In this document: positions 37,088-46,713 of the stretch, piece after piece | Position numbering within the stretch: position 1 is the stretch's first letter | How the letters are laid out: each line of letters begins with the position of its first letter | Origin: Arenibacter sp041392165 | GTDB taxonomy: Bacteria; Bacteroidota; Bacteroidia; Flavobacteriales; Flavobacteriaceae | DNA: 64,000 nucleotides | Reading direction: 5' to 3' | Assembly (NCBI GenBank): GCA_041392165.1 | Contig: JAWKMN010000002.1 | Location: 1 to 64,000 of the forward strand | The notes under the pieces: generated by a model | Database searches by the model: none | What the model saw: only the letters and a program-made list of their open reading frames with translations | What the model was told of the DNA's origin: nothing | Translations under genes and position numbers: made by a program

Positions 37088-38095
37088 TTACAATGTGTTG
37101 CTTTCCAAACTGGCGTCAAAAGATATCTGTTGTAGCTTCTGATCGGGTTCCTTAATCTGTTCTATTAGGATCCGCAATGCTTTTTGTCCTATTTCCTTAA
37201 TGGGCTGATGGAGATAGGGGATAGGGTCTTCCAAGAAATTATAGGATGAATTTTGGTCGAATACCACCACATCCACCTTTTTAAGTATCTTTCTGTCCAG
37301 GCCCAACATTTGTGTTAATCCCTCTTCCGCCAGGGTGTTGGTGTGAAAATAGATGGCATCCACACCGGCATCCTGAACCAACTCTTTTACCACCCTTTTC
37401 ATTTCTGATTTTAGGGATCCGTGATCAATTTTTTTTATCAATGCGGCATCAACGGGCAGGCCGGCCTGTTTAAGGGCTTCTATGTAGCCCTGATGCCTTT
37501 CTTTGTAGTGGTGCAAAGTGGAATTATAAAGAACGGCCCCTATTTTTTTGTTCCCTTTTCCCAACAAATAGTTGGTGGCCTGTATAGAGGCCTTATAATT
37601 GTTTACGGTGATGTAATTGGTCGTGAGATCATTGAAGAATCTGTCGATCAATACAAAGGGAATACCCGTTTTTGCCAGTTCCGAAATAATCTCTTTGGAG
37701 CCTTCAGGGGCTGCTATGATAAAACCATCTACCTGTCTCATTTTAAGAAAATCCAGCACCTTGTTGAATTTTTCCACCTTTTCGTCCGAAGATCCAAATA
37801 TTACGGTATAATCCTGGGAAAATGCCTCGTCCTCTATAGTCCTGGCCAAATTGGAGAAAAACGGGTTGGAAATATCGGCTACGATGACCCCTATAGATCT
37901 TGTTTTATTGGTTTTAAGGCTTCTGGCATTCCAGTTGGGATGATAGTTCAATTCCTTGGCTACCTCCCTTATTTTTTTGGCGGTCTTTTCGGATACCCTG
38001 TTCTCTTTGCCCTTATTGCTCAAAACATATGAAACCAAGGGGATGGAAACACCCACAATTTTTGCGATATCCTTTAATGATGTTTTAGGTTTCAT
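37088..38095 (-). CDS. LacI-family transcriptional regulator
   Basis: 335 residues. N-terminal HTH with hinge (SLKDIAKIVGVSIPLVSYVL, ending NYHPNWNARSL) followed by a periplasmic-binding-protein-like sensor (TRSIGVIVADISNPFFSNLA, VLIDRFFNDLTTNYITVNN). Convergent with the lactate dehydrogenase gene and downstream of the symporter on the same strand. The near-palindrome at 39947-39962 in the symporter's upstream region is a natural operator candidate; a second copy sits at 52716-52731. Confidence 0.92.
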   Translation of the reverse strand: MKPKTSLKDIAKIVGVSIPLVSYVLSNKGKENRVSEKTAKKIREVAKELNYHPNWNARSLKTNKTRSIGVIVADISNPFFSNLARTIEDEAFSQDYTVIFGSSDEKVEKFNKVLDFLKMRQVDGFIIAAPEGSKEIISELAKTGIPFVLIDRFFNDLTTNYITVNNYKASIQATNYLLGKGNKKIGAVLYNSTLHHYKERHQGYIEALKQAGLPVDAALIKKIDHGSLKSEMKRVVKELVQDAGVDAIYFHTNTLAEEGLTQMLGLDRKILKKVDVVVFDQNSSYNFLEDPIPYLHQPIKEIGQKALRILIEQIKEPDQKLQQISFDASLESNTL

Positions 38096-38300
38096 ATCCG
38101 CGTTGGGTTAAATTGGAAGATTACTGCCAATAATATTTTAATATTCTGTTAAACAATAAGTTATATGATTTGGTAGCCCAAAACTCCAAGGTGTTAAAAT
38201 TACAAAATTCATACTAAATAAATATACCGGCTTTATTTTGGTATTATAAGGGCAAAATACCCAATGTTTCCTCCTTTTAATCCAATAACTTTTTTCTTAA

Positions 38301-39785
38301 TTAATTTTCGTAGAGCTCATCGGTTTTCTTATTGATTATGGATATTAGAAAGCCCACTATGAAAATTGCCGCGGTGCCGAAAACAATGGTCAAATAGGTG
38401 TGGAAGGAGGCACCAAGGGAATCCTCTCCGAATAGGGTGCCGGATAAACTCATCCATACTATGACCAAAATACCCGCCAATACCCCAATAAGGGCTCCTT
38501 TTACATTTTTAGTTTTGGAAAATAGCCCTAAAAGAAGCAGTCCCAACATACCTCCACTAAAAATGGAAGAGAGTTTCCACCAGGCGTCCAAGGCACTTTT
38601 TACATTGATCATGGCTATGGCGATAACGATTCCAATAACGCTAATGATTGCTGAAGAAATATAAAGTACCCGCATTCCTTCCTTATCCGATGCCGTCTTT
38701 TTAAAATATTTATTGTAATAATCCGTTAGAAAAACGGTTGCGGAACTATTAAAACTTGTGGATATGGTACTCATTCCTGCCGCAAAAATGGAGGCGATCA
38801 ACAGTCCGGTTATCCCCGCAGGCAGGGCATTAACTATAAAATAAGGGAATACACTGTCGCTTTTATTTATATCCTGTAACTCTATGGGTAAAGTGGCCGC
38901 CGAATGGTAATAAGCAAAAAGCGAAGTACCTATAAAAAGAAATACCGCGGAAATGGGCAAATAGATCAATCCACCTACCAGAGCTGATTTTTGGGCTTCC
39001 TTATCAGATTTTGAGGCCATATAGCGCTGAACATAATTCTGGTCTATCCCATAATTTTGAAGGTTAATAAATATACCGTAAACAAGCACCACCCAGAAGG
39101 TGGGTTCGGTAAGGCTAAGGCTGAAACTTCCCAGATCAAATTTATCGTTCTCCGCAGCAATTTCGAATACCTGTCCCGGACCTTCGGGCATATTAAAAAG
39201 AATAAACCCAACACAGACCACGGCACCTAGGATCAGGATAATGCCCTGTATGGCATCGGTCCATAATACGGCCGTAATTCCGCCCAGCATGGAGTATATG
39301 GATACTACCAGACCGGTAAAAATGATTATGGTAACCATATCCCAACCTACAATGGCATTCAAGGTAAGTGCCAAAAGGTATAAAATGGTCCCGATCCGCA
39401 TTAACTGGGTAAGTAAATAACAAAGTGAGACATAGATTCTGGCCCAGGCCCCGAAACGTTGTTCCATATAGGTGTAGGCAGAGGGGCTATTGATCTTTCT
39501 GTAAAGGGGAACAAAATACTTTACTGCGATCAGGGAGGCAATGGGAAGGGATAGGCTAAAGGCCAGGGCATTCCAATTGGATTGATAGGCATTTCCCGGT
39601 AGGGCAAGGTAACTTATACTACTGACAAAGGTGGCAAAAATGGACATGGTGACCACCCAACCAGGGATGTCGTTGTTGCCCATGGTATAGGACGAGGAAG
39701 TTCTGCTTTTTTTAAAAAATGAACCCCCAAAAAGGGCTATTCCCCCTATATAAATAAAGAATACTATTAAATCTAAACTGTTCAT
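38301..39785 (-). CDS. Sodium:solute symporter (SSS family)
   Basis: 494 residues, about 13 membrane spans. SSS features: SLDLIVFFIYIGGIALFGG start, SSSYTMGNNDIPGWVVTMSIFATFVSS, SAYTYMEQRFGAWAR and GMSTISTSFNSSATVFLTDYY. Na+-coupled uptake, probably of a monosaccharide or uronate released by one of the loci; the substrate is not readable. It precedes the LacI gene by about 205 bp on the same strand. Confidence 0.92.
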   Translation of the reverse strand: MNSLDLIVFFIYIGGIALFGGSFFKKSRTSSSYTMGNNDIPGWVVTMSIFATFVSSISYLALPGNAYQSNWNALAFSLSLPIASLIAVKYFVPLYRKINSPSAYTYMEQRFGAWARIYVSLCYLLTQLMRIGTILYLLALTLNAIVGWDMVTIIIFTGLVVSIYSMLGGITAVLWTDAIQGIILILGAVVCVGFILFNMPEGPGQVFEIAAENDKFDLGSFSLSLTEPTFWVVLVYGIFINLQNYGIDQNYVQRYMASKSDKEAQKSALVGGLIYLPISAVFLFIGTSLFAYYHSAATLPIELQDINKSDSVFPYFIVNALPAGITGLLIASIFAAGMSTISTSFNSSATVFLTDYYNKYFKKTASDKEGMRVLYISSAIISVIGIVIAIAMINVKSALDAWWKLSSIFSGGMLGLLLLGLFSKTKNVKGALIGVLAGILVIVWMSLSGTLFGEDSLGASFHTYLTIVFGTAAIFIVGFLISIINKKTDELYEN

Positions 39786-39946
39786 TATTATTGGCTATTT
39801 AGGTGATATGGTATATATTATAAAAATAGGATATTAGCGTTGCCTAATTGTTGCCCCAAAGTAAAATCCTCAACATAATGTAATGGTCATAACAATGGAT
39901 CAATTGGCGTAAAAAAGGCGAAATTGATTTTGAATTGCCAATTTTT

Positions 39947-39962
39947 GCTTTATCGATTAAGC
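39947..39962. promoter_or_regulatory. Candidate LacI-type operator, copy 1
   Basis: GCTTTATCGATTAAGC, palindromic apart from one mismatched base pair, with the central CG typical of LacI-family operators, 162 bp upstream of the symporter start. It matches 15 of 16 bases with the site at 52716; the AT-rich flanks are also similar. Confidence 0.55.
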
Positions 39963-40060
39963 AATGATAATTAATTATTTCGTGATTTCAAAAGAAAGTG
40001 GGTTTATTCTGAGGAATTATGGTTGAATTATTTTATGTGATGACCTATTGGGATAGAATT

Positions 40061-40095
40061 AAGGGCTTTGTTCATCAAGAACAAAGCCCTTTTGT
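40061..40095. terminator. Bidirectional hairpin terminator between locus 1 and locus 2
   Basis: Perfect 12-bp stem AAGGGCTTTGTT (40061-40072) / AACAAAGCCCTT (40080-40091), 7-nt loop, followed by TTGTTTTG. It lies about 100 bp after the end of the Gfo/Idh gene (minus strand) in the 408-bp gap before the symporter. The rest of the gap, apart from the operator candidate, shows nothing recognisable. Confidence 0.75.
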
Positions 40096-40193
40096 TTTGA
40101 TTCAGACAGAGTTTGGCTTACACCCTTTTTAGTTAATTAAAAATAAGTGCAACCTTTCCTTGCTTTCAATATATATCCACTACTGAATATTAC

Positions 40194-41594
40194 TTATATT
40201 ATCCTTTTCGCACTTGGTTCTAAGTCTGTCAATTCATTAATTTTTATAGGCCTACCTACCTCTATACTTTTTCTGGCAGCTATTCCTACAAGAATTGACA
40301 TAGCTCCATCCCTAATTCCAGCAGCTCTGTCAAAAGGATCCTTTTTATCAGAATTTAAAAATAAATTTTCATGTAAAGCTTTATCACCTCCACCGTGACC
40401 TCCTCTACCATAACCAACTTGCACACTTTTATGTTTTTCCCAAAGCTTGTGCACTATTATAGGTTCATAACCTTCCATCTTATCACCACCTTGTTTCATT
40501 TCCAAGGCATGCAACTCTTGTTGACTTAACTGTTCATTTTTATGATAGGGAATATCTAACCATGCTTCTATTCGTCCTTCGGTTCCATTAAAGGCAATTC
40601 TCCAACCTTCGAAAGGAGAATAGGTCGTTAATGAGTAATTTACGACCGTATTGTTTTGATATTTTACCTGAGCTGACATTTTATCATAAATATTTATTTC
40701 ATCTCTAAAAAGACAATTATCCCTGATGTAGCCGTCGTGTTTTTCATGGTTTACATATAAATTCATATCTCTTTCCGATTTTGTGATATCCCAATAGAAA
40801 TCACAACTATTGCTATGTTGACAATCACGACAATTATTTCCTGAAAATGAATTAGAACTTCCATATTTTTCTAGATCTCCATACGCAAAAACTTCTTTTG
40901 GATCAGAATCAAGCCACCAGTTCAATAAATCAAAATGATGGGTAGCCTTATGTACCCAAAGACTACCTCCTGTCTGCCTCAGGCCATGCCACCTTCTAAA
41001 ATAAGAGGCCCCATGATAAGTATTTAAACACCAATGAAAATCAACGGAGGTAATTTTACCTATTGATCCATTTTGTAATAACTCCTTTATCTTTGTATTA
41101 TATGGACTCCATCTATAGTTAAAACCAACTATTAAATTCTTATGAGATTTTCTCTCAGCTTCCAATATTTGTTGACACTTATCTTCGTCTGTTGTAAGCG
41201 GCTTTTCAGTCAACACATCACAGTCCAACTCTAACCCTCTGATAATATATTCATGATGGGTTGAATCCGTGGTCGTCACAATAATTAAATCAGGTTCATT
41301 ATCAATAATCATTTTATCAAAATTGTTATAAGTATTGCATTCAACCTGCATATAACTCTTAGCATATTTAAGTCTTCCCGGATTTATATCATAGAGCCCA
41401 ACAAATTCCAAAACATCTGAATATTGTTCAACTAGTCTTTTCCCCCAGAATGAAGTTCCACGTACACCAGTACCAACAAGAACTATTTTTAATTTTCTAT
41501 TTAATTCAAATCCAAAAGCCATTGGATTAATGGCTGTAGCTGCTGTCAACATTGAAATTGACCTTATAAATTTCCTACGTGATTTTTTTTCCAT
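40194..41594 (-). CDS. Gfo/Idh/MocA-family oxidoreductase with Tat signal
   Basis: 466 residues. Twin-arginine leader SRRKFIR with a hydrophobic stretch, so exported folded with its cofactor. Rossmann fold GTGVRGTSFWG (NAD(P) binding), EKPLTTDEDKCQ loop and VGFNYRWSPYN. A C-x2-C-x5-C cluster (CRDCQHSNSC) may bind metal or form disulfides. Relatives include oxidoreductases and GH109-type NAD-dependent glycosidases. It is last in the fructan locus, separated from GH32 by a terminator. Function open. Confidence 0.85.
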   Translation of the reverse strand: MEKKSRRKFIRSISMLTAATAINPMAFGFELNRKLKIVLVGTGVRGTSFWGKRLVEQYSDVLEFVGLYDINPGRLKYAKSYMQVECNTYNNFDKMIIDNEPDLIIVTTTDSTHHEYIIRGLELDCDVLTEKPLTTDEDKCQQILEAERKSHKNLIVGFNYRWSPYNTKIKELLQNGSIGKITSVDFHWCLNTYHGASYFRRWHGLRQTGGSLWVHKATHHFDLLNWWLDSDPKEVFAYGDLEKYGSSNSFSGNNCRDCQHSNSCDFYWDITKSERDMNLYVNHEKHDGYIRDNCLFRDEINIYDKMSAQVKYQNNTVVNYSLTTYSPFEGWRIAFNGTEGRIEAWLDIPYHKNEQLSQQELHALEMKQGGDKMEGYEPIIVHKLWEKHKSVQVGYGRGGHGGGDKALHENLFLNSDKKDPFDRAAGIRDGAMSILVGIAARKSIEVGRPIKINELTDLEPSAKRII

Positions 41595-41617
41595 AATAAA
41601 TTAAGCTTGACTTATTT

Positions 41618-41646
41618 AAAAAGATCTTATAAGTAAGATCTTTTTT
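41618..41646. terminator. Bidirectional terminator between GH32 and the Gfo/Idh gene
   Basis: Perfect 12-bp stem AAAAAGATCTTA (41618-41629) / TAAGATCTTTTT (41634-41645) with a 4-nt loop and T run on both strands. It lies about 20 nt after the GH32 stop and 24 nt before the Gfo/Idh start. Confidence 0.8.
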
Positions 41647-41666
41647 ATGATTATTTTCAATATTAG

Positions 41667-43163
41667 TTACCAAATCGATTTCAAATTCCAGGCATCAAAT
41701 GAGCTAAGGATAACGTCTCCGTTCTCTGCAAAAACAGAAATACCCAAATTATTTTCGCCTGGATACTCGACCCGACTGACGCTAGTCACACCATCATTGA
41801 TAAAAACCTCCATCACCGATTTATCAATAAAGACTTGTAATTTAAGCTTACCGTTGGGAAGATCTAGTGAAACCTTTGTTCCTGCCACATCAAGTATTTC
41901 ACCGTTGTAACGTATTGATACGGCTTCCTTACCATCATCACTTTGACGGATTTTCAATCCGAAGGCCTTGGCACTCCCTATTTCAAATTCTGTAATAATT
42001 TCCATCATATCTCCTCTGATACCCTCTAACTTCTTTGCCCTGTTATTTAGTACCATTTTTTTAATTGCATGATGTTCGCCACGCAGTTGTTTTAATTCAG
42101 GTACAGGTGTTTGAATAAGTCTTTTATTTGCATCAAGTGTAAGAATTCGAGGGAGAGACATACAGCCGTTCCAACCTCTATTTGCTTTAAAACCATTAAT
42201 CCATCCCAGCATTATAGTGCGCCCAATTTCGTCCGTAAAAATGTTGGTAGCGTAAAGACCTCTAGTCCAAGAGCGATCTGTTGGTGGATTATCACCGAAA
42301 CCGTAATCGAGTACACCTTCAGAACCGCTTTGATTAAAGGAAATATTCTTCGAATCAAAATCTCCAACCACATATGAAATAGGTTTAGTAGAACGTATTA
42401 GTACCCATTTGTCATCCAATGGAAAAAAATTTGGACATTCTCCGATAACCCCCTCCATATTCCCCACAAATTCCCATTTTGTGAGTTCTTTATTCATAGC
42501 TTCACAAACCAGTCCATTACTTTCTTTGAAAGTAACAAAAGTTCGCTCATTTGATTTAAAAACAAATGGATCACTCCAACCACCGTTAATGCTTGAAGGT
42601 ATACCATTCCTCCCAGCCGCCATTACTGGATCATTCCCGATCCGCTTCCATTCAATTAGGTCATCATCTAGAGGTGTTACAGCCCACTGTTCTCGCTTTC
42701 CGAGTTGGGTTACATTCTTGCCTTCAGGAACAAAGGTATATAGGATTGTAGGCTTTCCATTTCCATCAAGTGCGATAGAACCAGAATTGCAACGTCTTTC
42801 ACCTTGTGCCTTCATAGGTAAAAAACTCCAAGGCAAATCTTCCCAATAAGTTAAATCCTTACTTCTTGCATGCGCCCAAAGTGTATAATCGTCGCCCCAG
42901 CTATCACCACTAAAGGGATTGTATTGATAAAAGGCATGATAATACCCATTATAATAAATTGTTCCGCATATATCGTTCATCCATTGGGCAGGAGGACGGA
43001 AGTGAAAAAGGGGGCGAGTAGGATCCTTTTCTGCTAGAGGAATGGCAGCTTCAACTGCTTCCTTAGCTTTTTTAATCCAATCAATTGACTGTCCATAACA
43101 GGAACATACGGATAAGATACCCAAACAAAAAGTTATTCCGATAATTTTAATTTTCATTCTCAT
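41667..43163 (-). CDS. GH32-family glycosidase (fructan hydrolase/invertase-like)
   Basis: 498 residues with a secretion signal (IIGITFCLGILSVCSCYG). The GH32 landmarks are there: WMND with nucleophile D64 (WMNDICG in place of WMNDPNG), SDP (D198; canonical RDP), and ECP with acid/base E242 (GECPNFF), then a C-terminal beta-sandwich (KLQVFIDKSVMEVFINDG). Activity on levan, inulin or sucrose cannot be decided. It is coupled in the locus with a sugar porter and SusCD, so probably releases fructose in the periplasm. Confidence 0.9.
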   Translation of the reverse strand: MRMKIKIIGITFCLGILSVCSCYGQSIDWIKKAKEAVEAAIPLAEKDPTRPLFHFRPPAQWMNDICGTIYYNGYYHAFYQYNPFSGDSWGDDYTLWAHARSKDLTYWEDLPWSFLPMKAQGERRCNSGSIALDGNGKPTILYTFVPEGKNVTQLGKREQWAVTPLDDDLIEWKRIGNDPVMAAGRNGIPSSINGGWSDPFVFKSNERTFVTFKESNGLVCEAMNKELTKWEFVGNMEGVIGECPNFFPLDDKWVLIRSTKPISYVVGDFDSKNISFNQSGSEGVLDYGFGDNPPTDRSWTRGLYATNIFTDEIGRTIMLGWINGFKANRGWNGCMSLPRILTLDANKRLIQTPVPELKQLRGEHHAIKKMVLNNRAKKLEGIRGDMMEIITEFEIGSAKAFGLKIRQSDDGKEAVSIRYNGEILDVAGTKVSLDLPNGKLKLQVFIDKSVMEVFINDGVTSVSRVEYPGENNLGISVFAENGDVILSSFDAWNLKSIW

Positions 43164-43226
43164 TTTTAAATTAATTTAATACATTTTTAAAACAGCCACT
43201 TTTGCTAAATTTAAGGCCGACAAAAT

Positions 43227-44555
43227 CTAAGATATTTTCTTTGAGCTTGTAAGTAATTTACTCAACTCTTCCAATGATTCACCCTTGGTTTCTGGCATAA
43301 TAAAGATTACAAAGATTAATTGCAAAACCATCATAAAGGCGAAAAAAACAAAAACAGTCCCAGCTCCAATTGTTGAAAAAAGAATTGGCACAAATGACGG
43401 AACTACTGCTGCTAACACCCAATGTACCGAACTACCAAAAGATTGGCCAGAACCTCTTAAATGGTTTGGAAATATTTCCGATATAAATACCCAAATAACT
43501 GTTCCTTGACCTATCCCATGAGCTGCAATAAATAAAAACAAGAAAATAGGAACAGTCATCCCCCCCCAATCATAAAAAAAAGAACAAGCCGTTAAGGATA
43601 ATGAAAAAATATAGCCTATAGAACCAAAGAACATTAATTTTTTTCTACCAATCCTGTCAATAAGAAAAACACCTAAAAGGGTAAATATCACCATTGTTGC
43701 TCCAATACCTATACTGCTCAACATGGCAGAACTCTCCTCTAAGCCTGCAACTTCAAATATCCGTGGAGCATAATATAAAAGGGCATTAATTCCGGACAAT
43801 TGATTGAAAAAAGCAATAAAAAACGCCAACAACAATGGGTATCGATACTTTTTAATAAATATATTCTCACTGGTTACTGTATTTTTGATCTCATGTTCAA
43901 TGTCAAGAATTACTTTGTCGACTTCTTCGTTAGGGCTAATCATTTCTAGAACTTTTTTGGCTTCCACTTTCCTGAATTTGGATAGCAGCCAGCGTGGACT
44001 TTGGGGAACACTAAACATAATCAATGTATATATTAAAGCTGGAATCGCCTCAACACCCATCATCCAACGCCAAGCGTTATCACCTGAACTATTTATCAAA
44101 TAATTTGAGAAAAAGGCAATAAGCATTCCAAATACAATGTTGAACTGATAAAGACTAACTAGTTTTCCACGATCATTTTTTGGTGCTATTTCCGAAATAT
44201 AGGCTGGAGCAGCTATAGTGGAAGACCCTACACCCAATCCCCCTACAAATCGAAAAAAAGCAAATGAAATTGGGTCGTTTGCTAACGCAGATCCTATTGC
44301 AGAGAAGGTATATAGAACACCTATCCAAATTAAAGTTCTCTTTCTCCCTATTCTATTTGTTGGAATACCCCCAAAGATTGCTCCTACCACAGTTCCCCAT
44401 AACGCCATGGCCATTACAACGGTTCCATGAAATACATCTGACGTTTCCCATAGAGCTTGAAGTTTCTTGTCTGCACCTGAAATCACCACAGTATCAAAAC
44501 CGAACAGAAACCCCGCCAAGGCAGTAACAATTGACCATATAATTACTTTTTTCAT
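43227..44555 (-). CDS. Sugar porter (MFS) - probable fructose transporter
   Basis: 442 residues, 12 spans. Sugar-porter signatures: GFLFGFDTVVISG, NRIGRKRTL, PQSPRWLLSK after TM6, LIDRIGRKKLM, and PETKGESLEEL at the C terminus. Inner-membrane uptake of the monosaccharide released by the adjacent GH32 enzyme; fructose by inference. Located 63 bp upstream of GH32 in the same direction. Confidence 0.92.
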   Translation of the reverse strand: MKKVIIWSIVTALAGFLFGFDTVVISGADKKLQALWETSDVFHGTVVMAMALWGTVVGAIFGGIPTNRIGRKRTLIWIGVLYTFSAIGSALANDPISFAFFRFVGGLGVGSSTIAAPAYISEIAPKNDRGKLVSLYQFNIVFGMLIAFFSNYLINSSGDNAWRWMMGVEAIPALIYTLIMFSVPQSPRWLLSKFRKVEAKKVLEMISPNEEVDKVILDIEHEIKNTVTSENIFIKKYRYPLLLAFFIAFFNQLSGINALLYYAPRIFEVAGLEESSAMLSSIGIGATMVIFTLLGVFLIDRIGRKKLMFFGSIGYIFSLSLTACSFFYDWGGMTVPIFLFLFIAAHGIGQGTVIWVFISEIFPNHLRGSGQSFGSSVHWVLAAVVPSFVPILFSTIGAGTVFVFFAFMMVLQLIFVIFIMPETKGESLEELSKLLTSSKKIS

Positions 44556-44985
44556 GCTTATTTATTATTTCAACTTATACCAAATACTACTAAATAATTA
44601 ATAGATTATACTTTAATTTTTGCTTAAATCAATTTCCTTGAATTACTAACTAATTTAAGATGACATTACCAGAATTGATAAACTCTGAAACCATTGATTT
44701 TGCGAATCAACCATAAATAATAGCCCAAGGTCAATCCATGATTTACTAGTTATAGCAGCCTATATACTCAAATGGATTTAAAGAATTTTCTTTCATTTTT
44801 AAACTAATACAGTTGAATTTCCGATTAGTCTAAAGATCTAATTCAAGCCGATAGTTATTTATGATATTCACAAATAACCACACAAATAGGTTGCTTTATA
44901 ACTTCAAATAGATCAATGATTTTCCATAAAGGCCCATCACAGGTAATTAATAGATTTTAAAAGAAAGTAGATCAACAACAATTAT
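44556..44985. other. AT-rich intergenic region without a gene
   Basis: 430 bp between the sugar porter start and the susD end. No open frame with codon character, repeat or clear hairpin was found. It probably carries the porter/GH32 promoter, since the spacing is too long for simple co-transcription. Confidence 0.4.
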
Positions 44986-46704
44986 CTAATAACCTGAATT
45001 TTGTTTATAAAGGTTACGACTCAGGTCAATTTCACCTTTAGGAATTGGCAAGTATTCGTCCCTGCCTTTAGTGAATACAGCATTTAACAAATGCGCACGA
45101 CGAGTTTTCTCGACACTAAAATATTCATTCATAGTCTCTGCCATAATACCCCATCTAAGTAAATCATATGCCCTAAAACCTTCACAGGCAAATTCCAATC
45201 TACGTTCCCATTGCAAGGCTTTAAATGCAAATTCCTTTGTCCAAATACAATTGATCCCATCAATATATTGTTGAACATCAAAATTACCCGTTGGTTGTCC
45301 ATTGATGTCCACAAGCCTAGTTGTACTTTGCGCTGCCCTATTTCTAATACTATTAATAAGTGGTAGTGCGTCTTGCTCCCTCCCCAATTGGATTAATGCT
45401 TCGGCTTTCCAAAGAATTACATCGGCAATGCGAATAACATCCCTGTTCTTTGAATCAGCTTTCCATGGATTTACAGGTTGGTAACACGGACTATCATAAA
45501 TGACCGTTTCTTTCATCGACATAAACGAGCCGTACGTTTCAGGTTGCCGAGGCCACGTGTTGCCATTGAGTAAAAAATCTGCCTTATATTTATAAGGTAA
45601 ACCATCCATTGCAACCGTGTGAAGTAAACGGGGATCGATAGAATATTCCTTTATATTTGCCGCGCCTTGAATATTACTATCGTTAAAATTTTCAAAATCT
45701 GGAATACCATTCAATGTTTTAAAGGCATTAACCAAGTTTTGAGTGGGACTGTGATAACCACAACACCCATATTCCTGAACCATAGGATAAACTACCTGAT
45801 TCGTTCCGTTGACACGACCTGTAGGCGTACCATCATTATGGGAAAATTGAATTGCCCAAAGTGATTCCGCACCATTTTGGGTATCACATAAAAAATTATC
45901 TGCGAAATCATGAAACATAGATTTTCCGGAAAGCTGAAGTACCTCATCGGTTAAAGCGACCACCCGATTAAGCTTTTCCAAATCAATATTTACAACTTGA
46001 TTGCTTTCATCCTGTTCATATGCGGCAAACAATAAGACTTTAGCTAAATATGCCTGTGCAGCATATTTCGTTGGACGACCAACTGCCCCATCTGAATGCG
46101 TTTCAGGAAGATTATCAACGGCAAATTGCAAATCGTCAATAATCTTGCCCCATAGCTCTGCATCTGATAAATCATTACCTATAGTATTATATTCCGTAAC
46201 GGGTACTTTCTCATCAATAAACGGGACATACCTAAAATTTACCTTTAACCAAAAATAATTATTTGCCCTCAAAAATCTCATTTCCGCAATCCGAGTTGTT
46301 TTTTCAGCAAAATCTACCTTGTTTAGGAAATATAGTGCTTGATTGGTTCTAGAAATTGCTTGAAATTCAATTTCCCATTTCCCGAGGACCCCTCTATCAG
46401 TAGGTGTCAAATTAACAAATGTTTCTGCAGAATGCCATTGAGACCTATCACCTACACCTGCTCCTCCCTTATATGCATCACCACTTCTTAGATCACCATA
46501 TGGCCAGGGAGACAAAGGCTTTAAATTATATTTCTCATTTCCTTGTCCAGAATAGGCTGCAATAACCATTTTTTCAGCATTTTCTGGTGTTGTCAATAAA
46601 TTTTCCGAAGCTATCCCTTTGGGATTCAGATCAAGGAAATCCTCGCTACAAGACACAAATAAACATAGGATGCCTAATACTAATAATTGTTTAATATGTT
46701 TCAT
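44986..46704 (-). CDS. susD: SusD/RagB-family lipoprotein (locus 2)
   Basis: 572 residues. Lipobox FVSC (Cys19) followed by SEDFLDLNPKG. Typical SusD helices (ISRTNQALYFLNKVD, AEMRFLRANNYFWLKVNF) and C-terminal RIADVILWKAEALIQLG. Surface glycan binding with the partner SusC, whose stop is only 9 bp upstream. Substrate inferred as fructan from the GH32 gene. Base composition is more AT-rich than locus-1 susD. Confidence 0.95.
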   Translation of the reverse strand: MKHIKQLLVLGILCLFVSCSEDFLDLNPKGIASENLLTTPENAEKMVIAAYSGQGNEKYNLKPLSPWPYGDLRSGDAYKGGAGVGDRSQWHSAETFVNLTPTDRGVLGKWEIEFQAISRTNQALYFLNKVDFAEKTTRIAEMRFLRANNYFWLKVNFRYVPFIDEKVPVTEYNTIGNDLSDAELWGKIIDDLQFAVDNLPETHSDGAVGRPTKYAAQAYLAKVLLFAAYEQDESNQVVNIDLEKLNRVVALTDEVLQLSGKSMFHDFADNFLCDTQNGAESLWAIQFSHNDGTPTGRVNGTNQVVYPMVQEYGCCGYHSPTQNLVNAFKTLNGIPDFENFNDSNIQGAANIKEYSIDPRLLHTVAMDGLPYKYKADFLLNGNTWPRQPETYGSFMSMKETVIYDSPCYQPVNPWKADSKNRDVIRIADVILWKAEALIQLGREQDALPLINSIRNRAAQSTTRLVDINGQPTGNFDVQQYIDGINCIWTKEFAFKALQWERRLEFACEGFRAYDLLRWGIMAETMNEYFSVEKTRRAHLLNAVFTKGRDEYLPIPKGEIDLSRNLYKQNSGY

Positions 46705-46713
46705 AATAATTTT

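Noticed and set aside
37421..38032. 203-codon plus-strand frame
   Set aside because: Antisense shadow of the LacI-family gene, which has clear HTH and sensor domains.
42409..42849. 146-codon plus-strand frame
   Set aside because: Antisense to GH32, whose WMND and ECP motifs are on the other strand.
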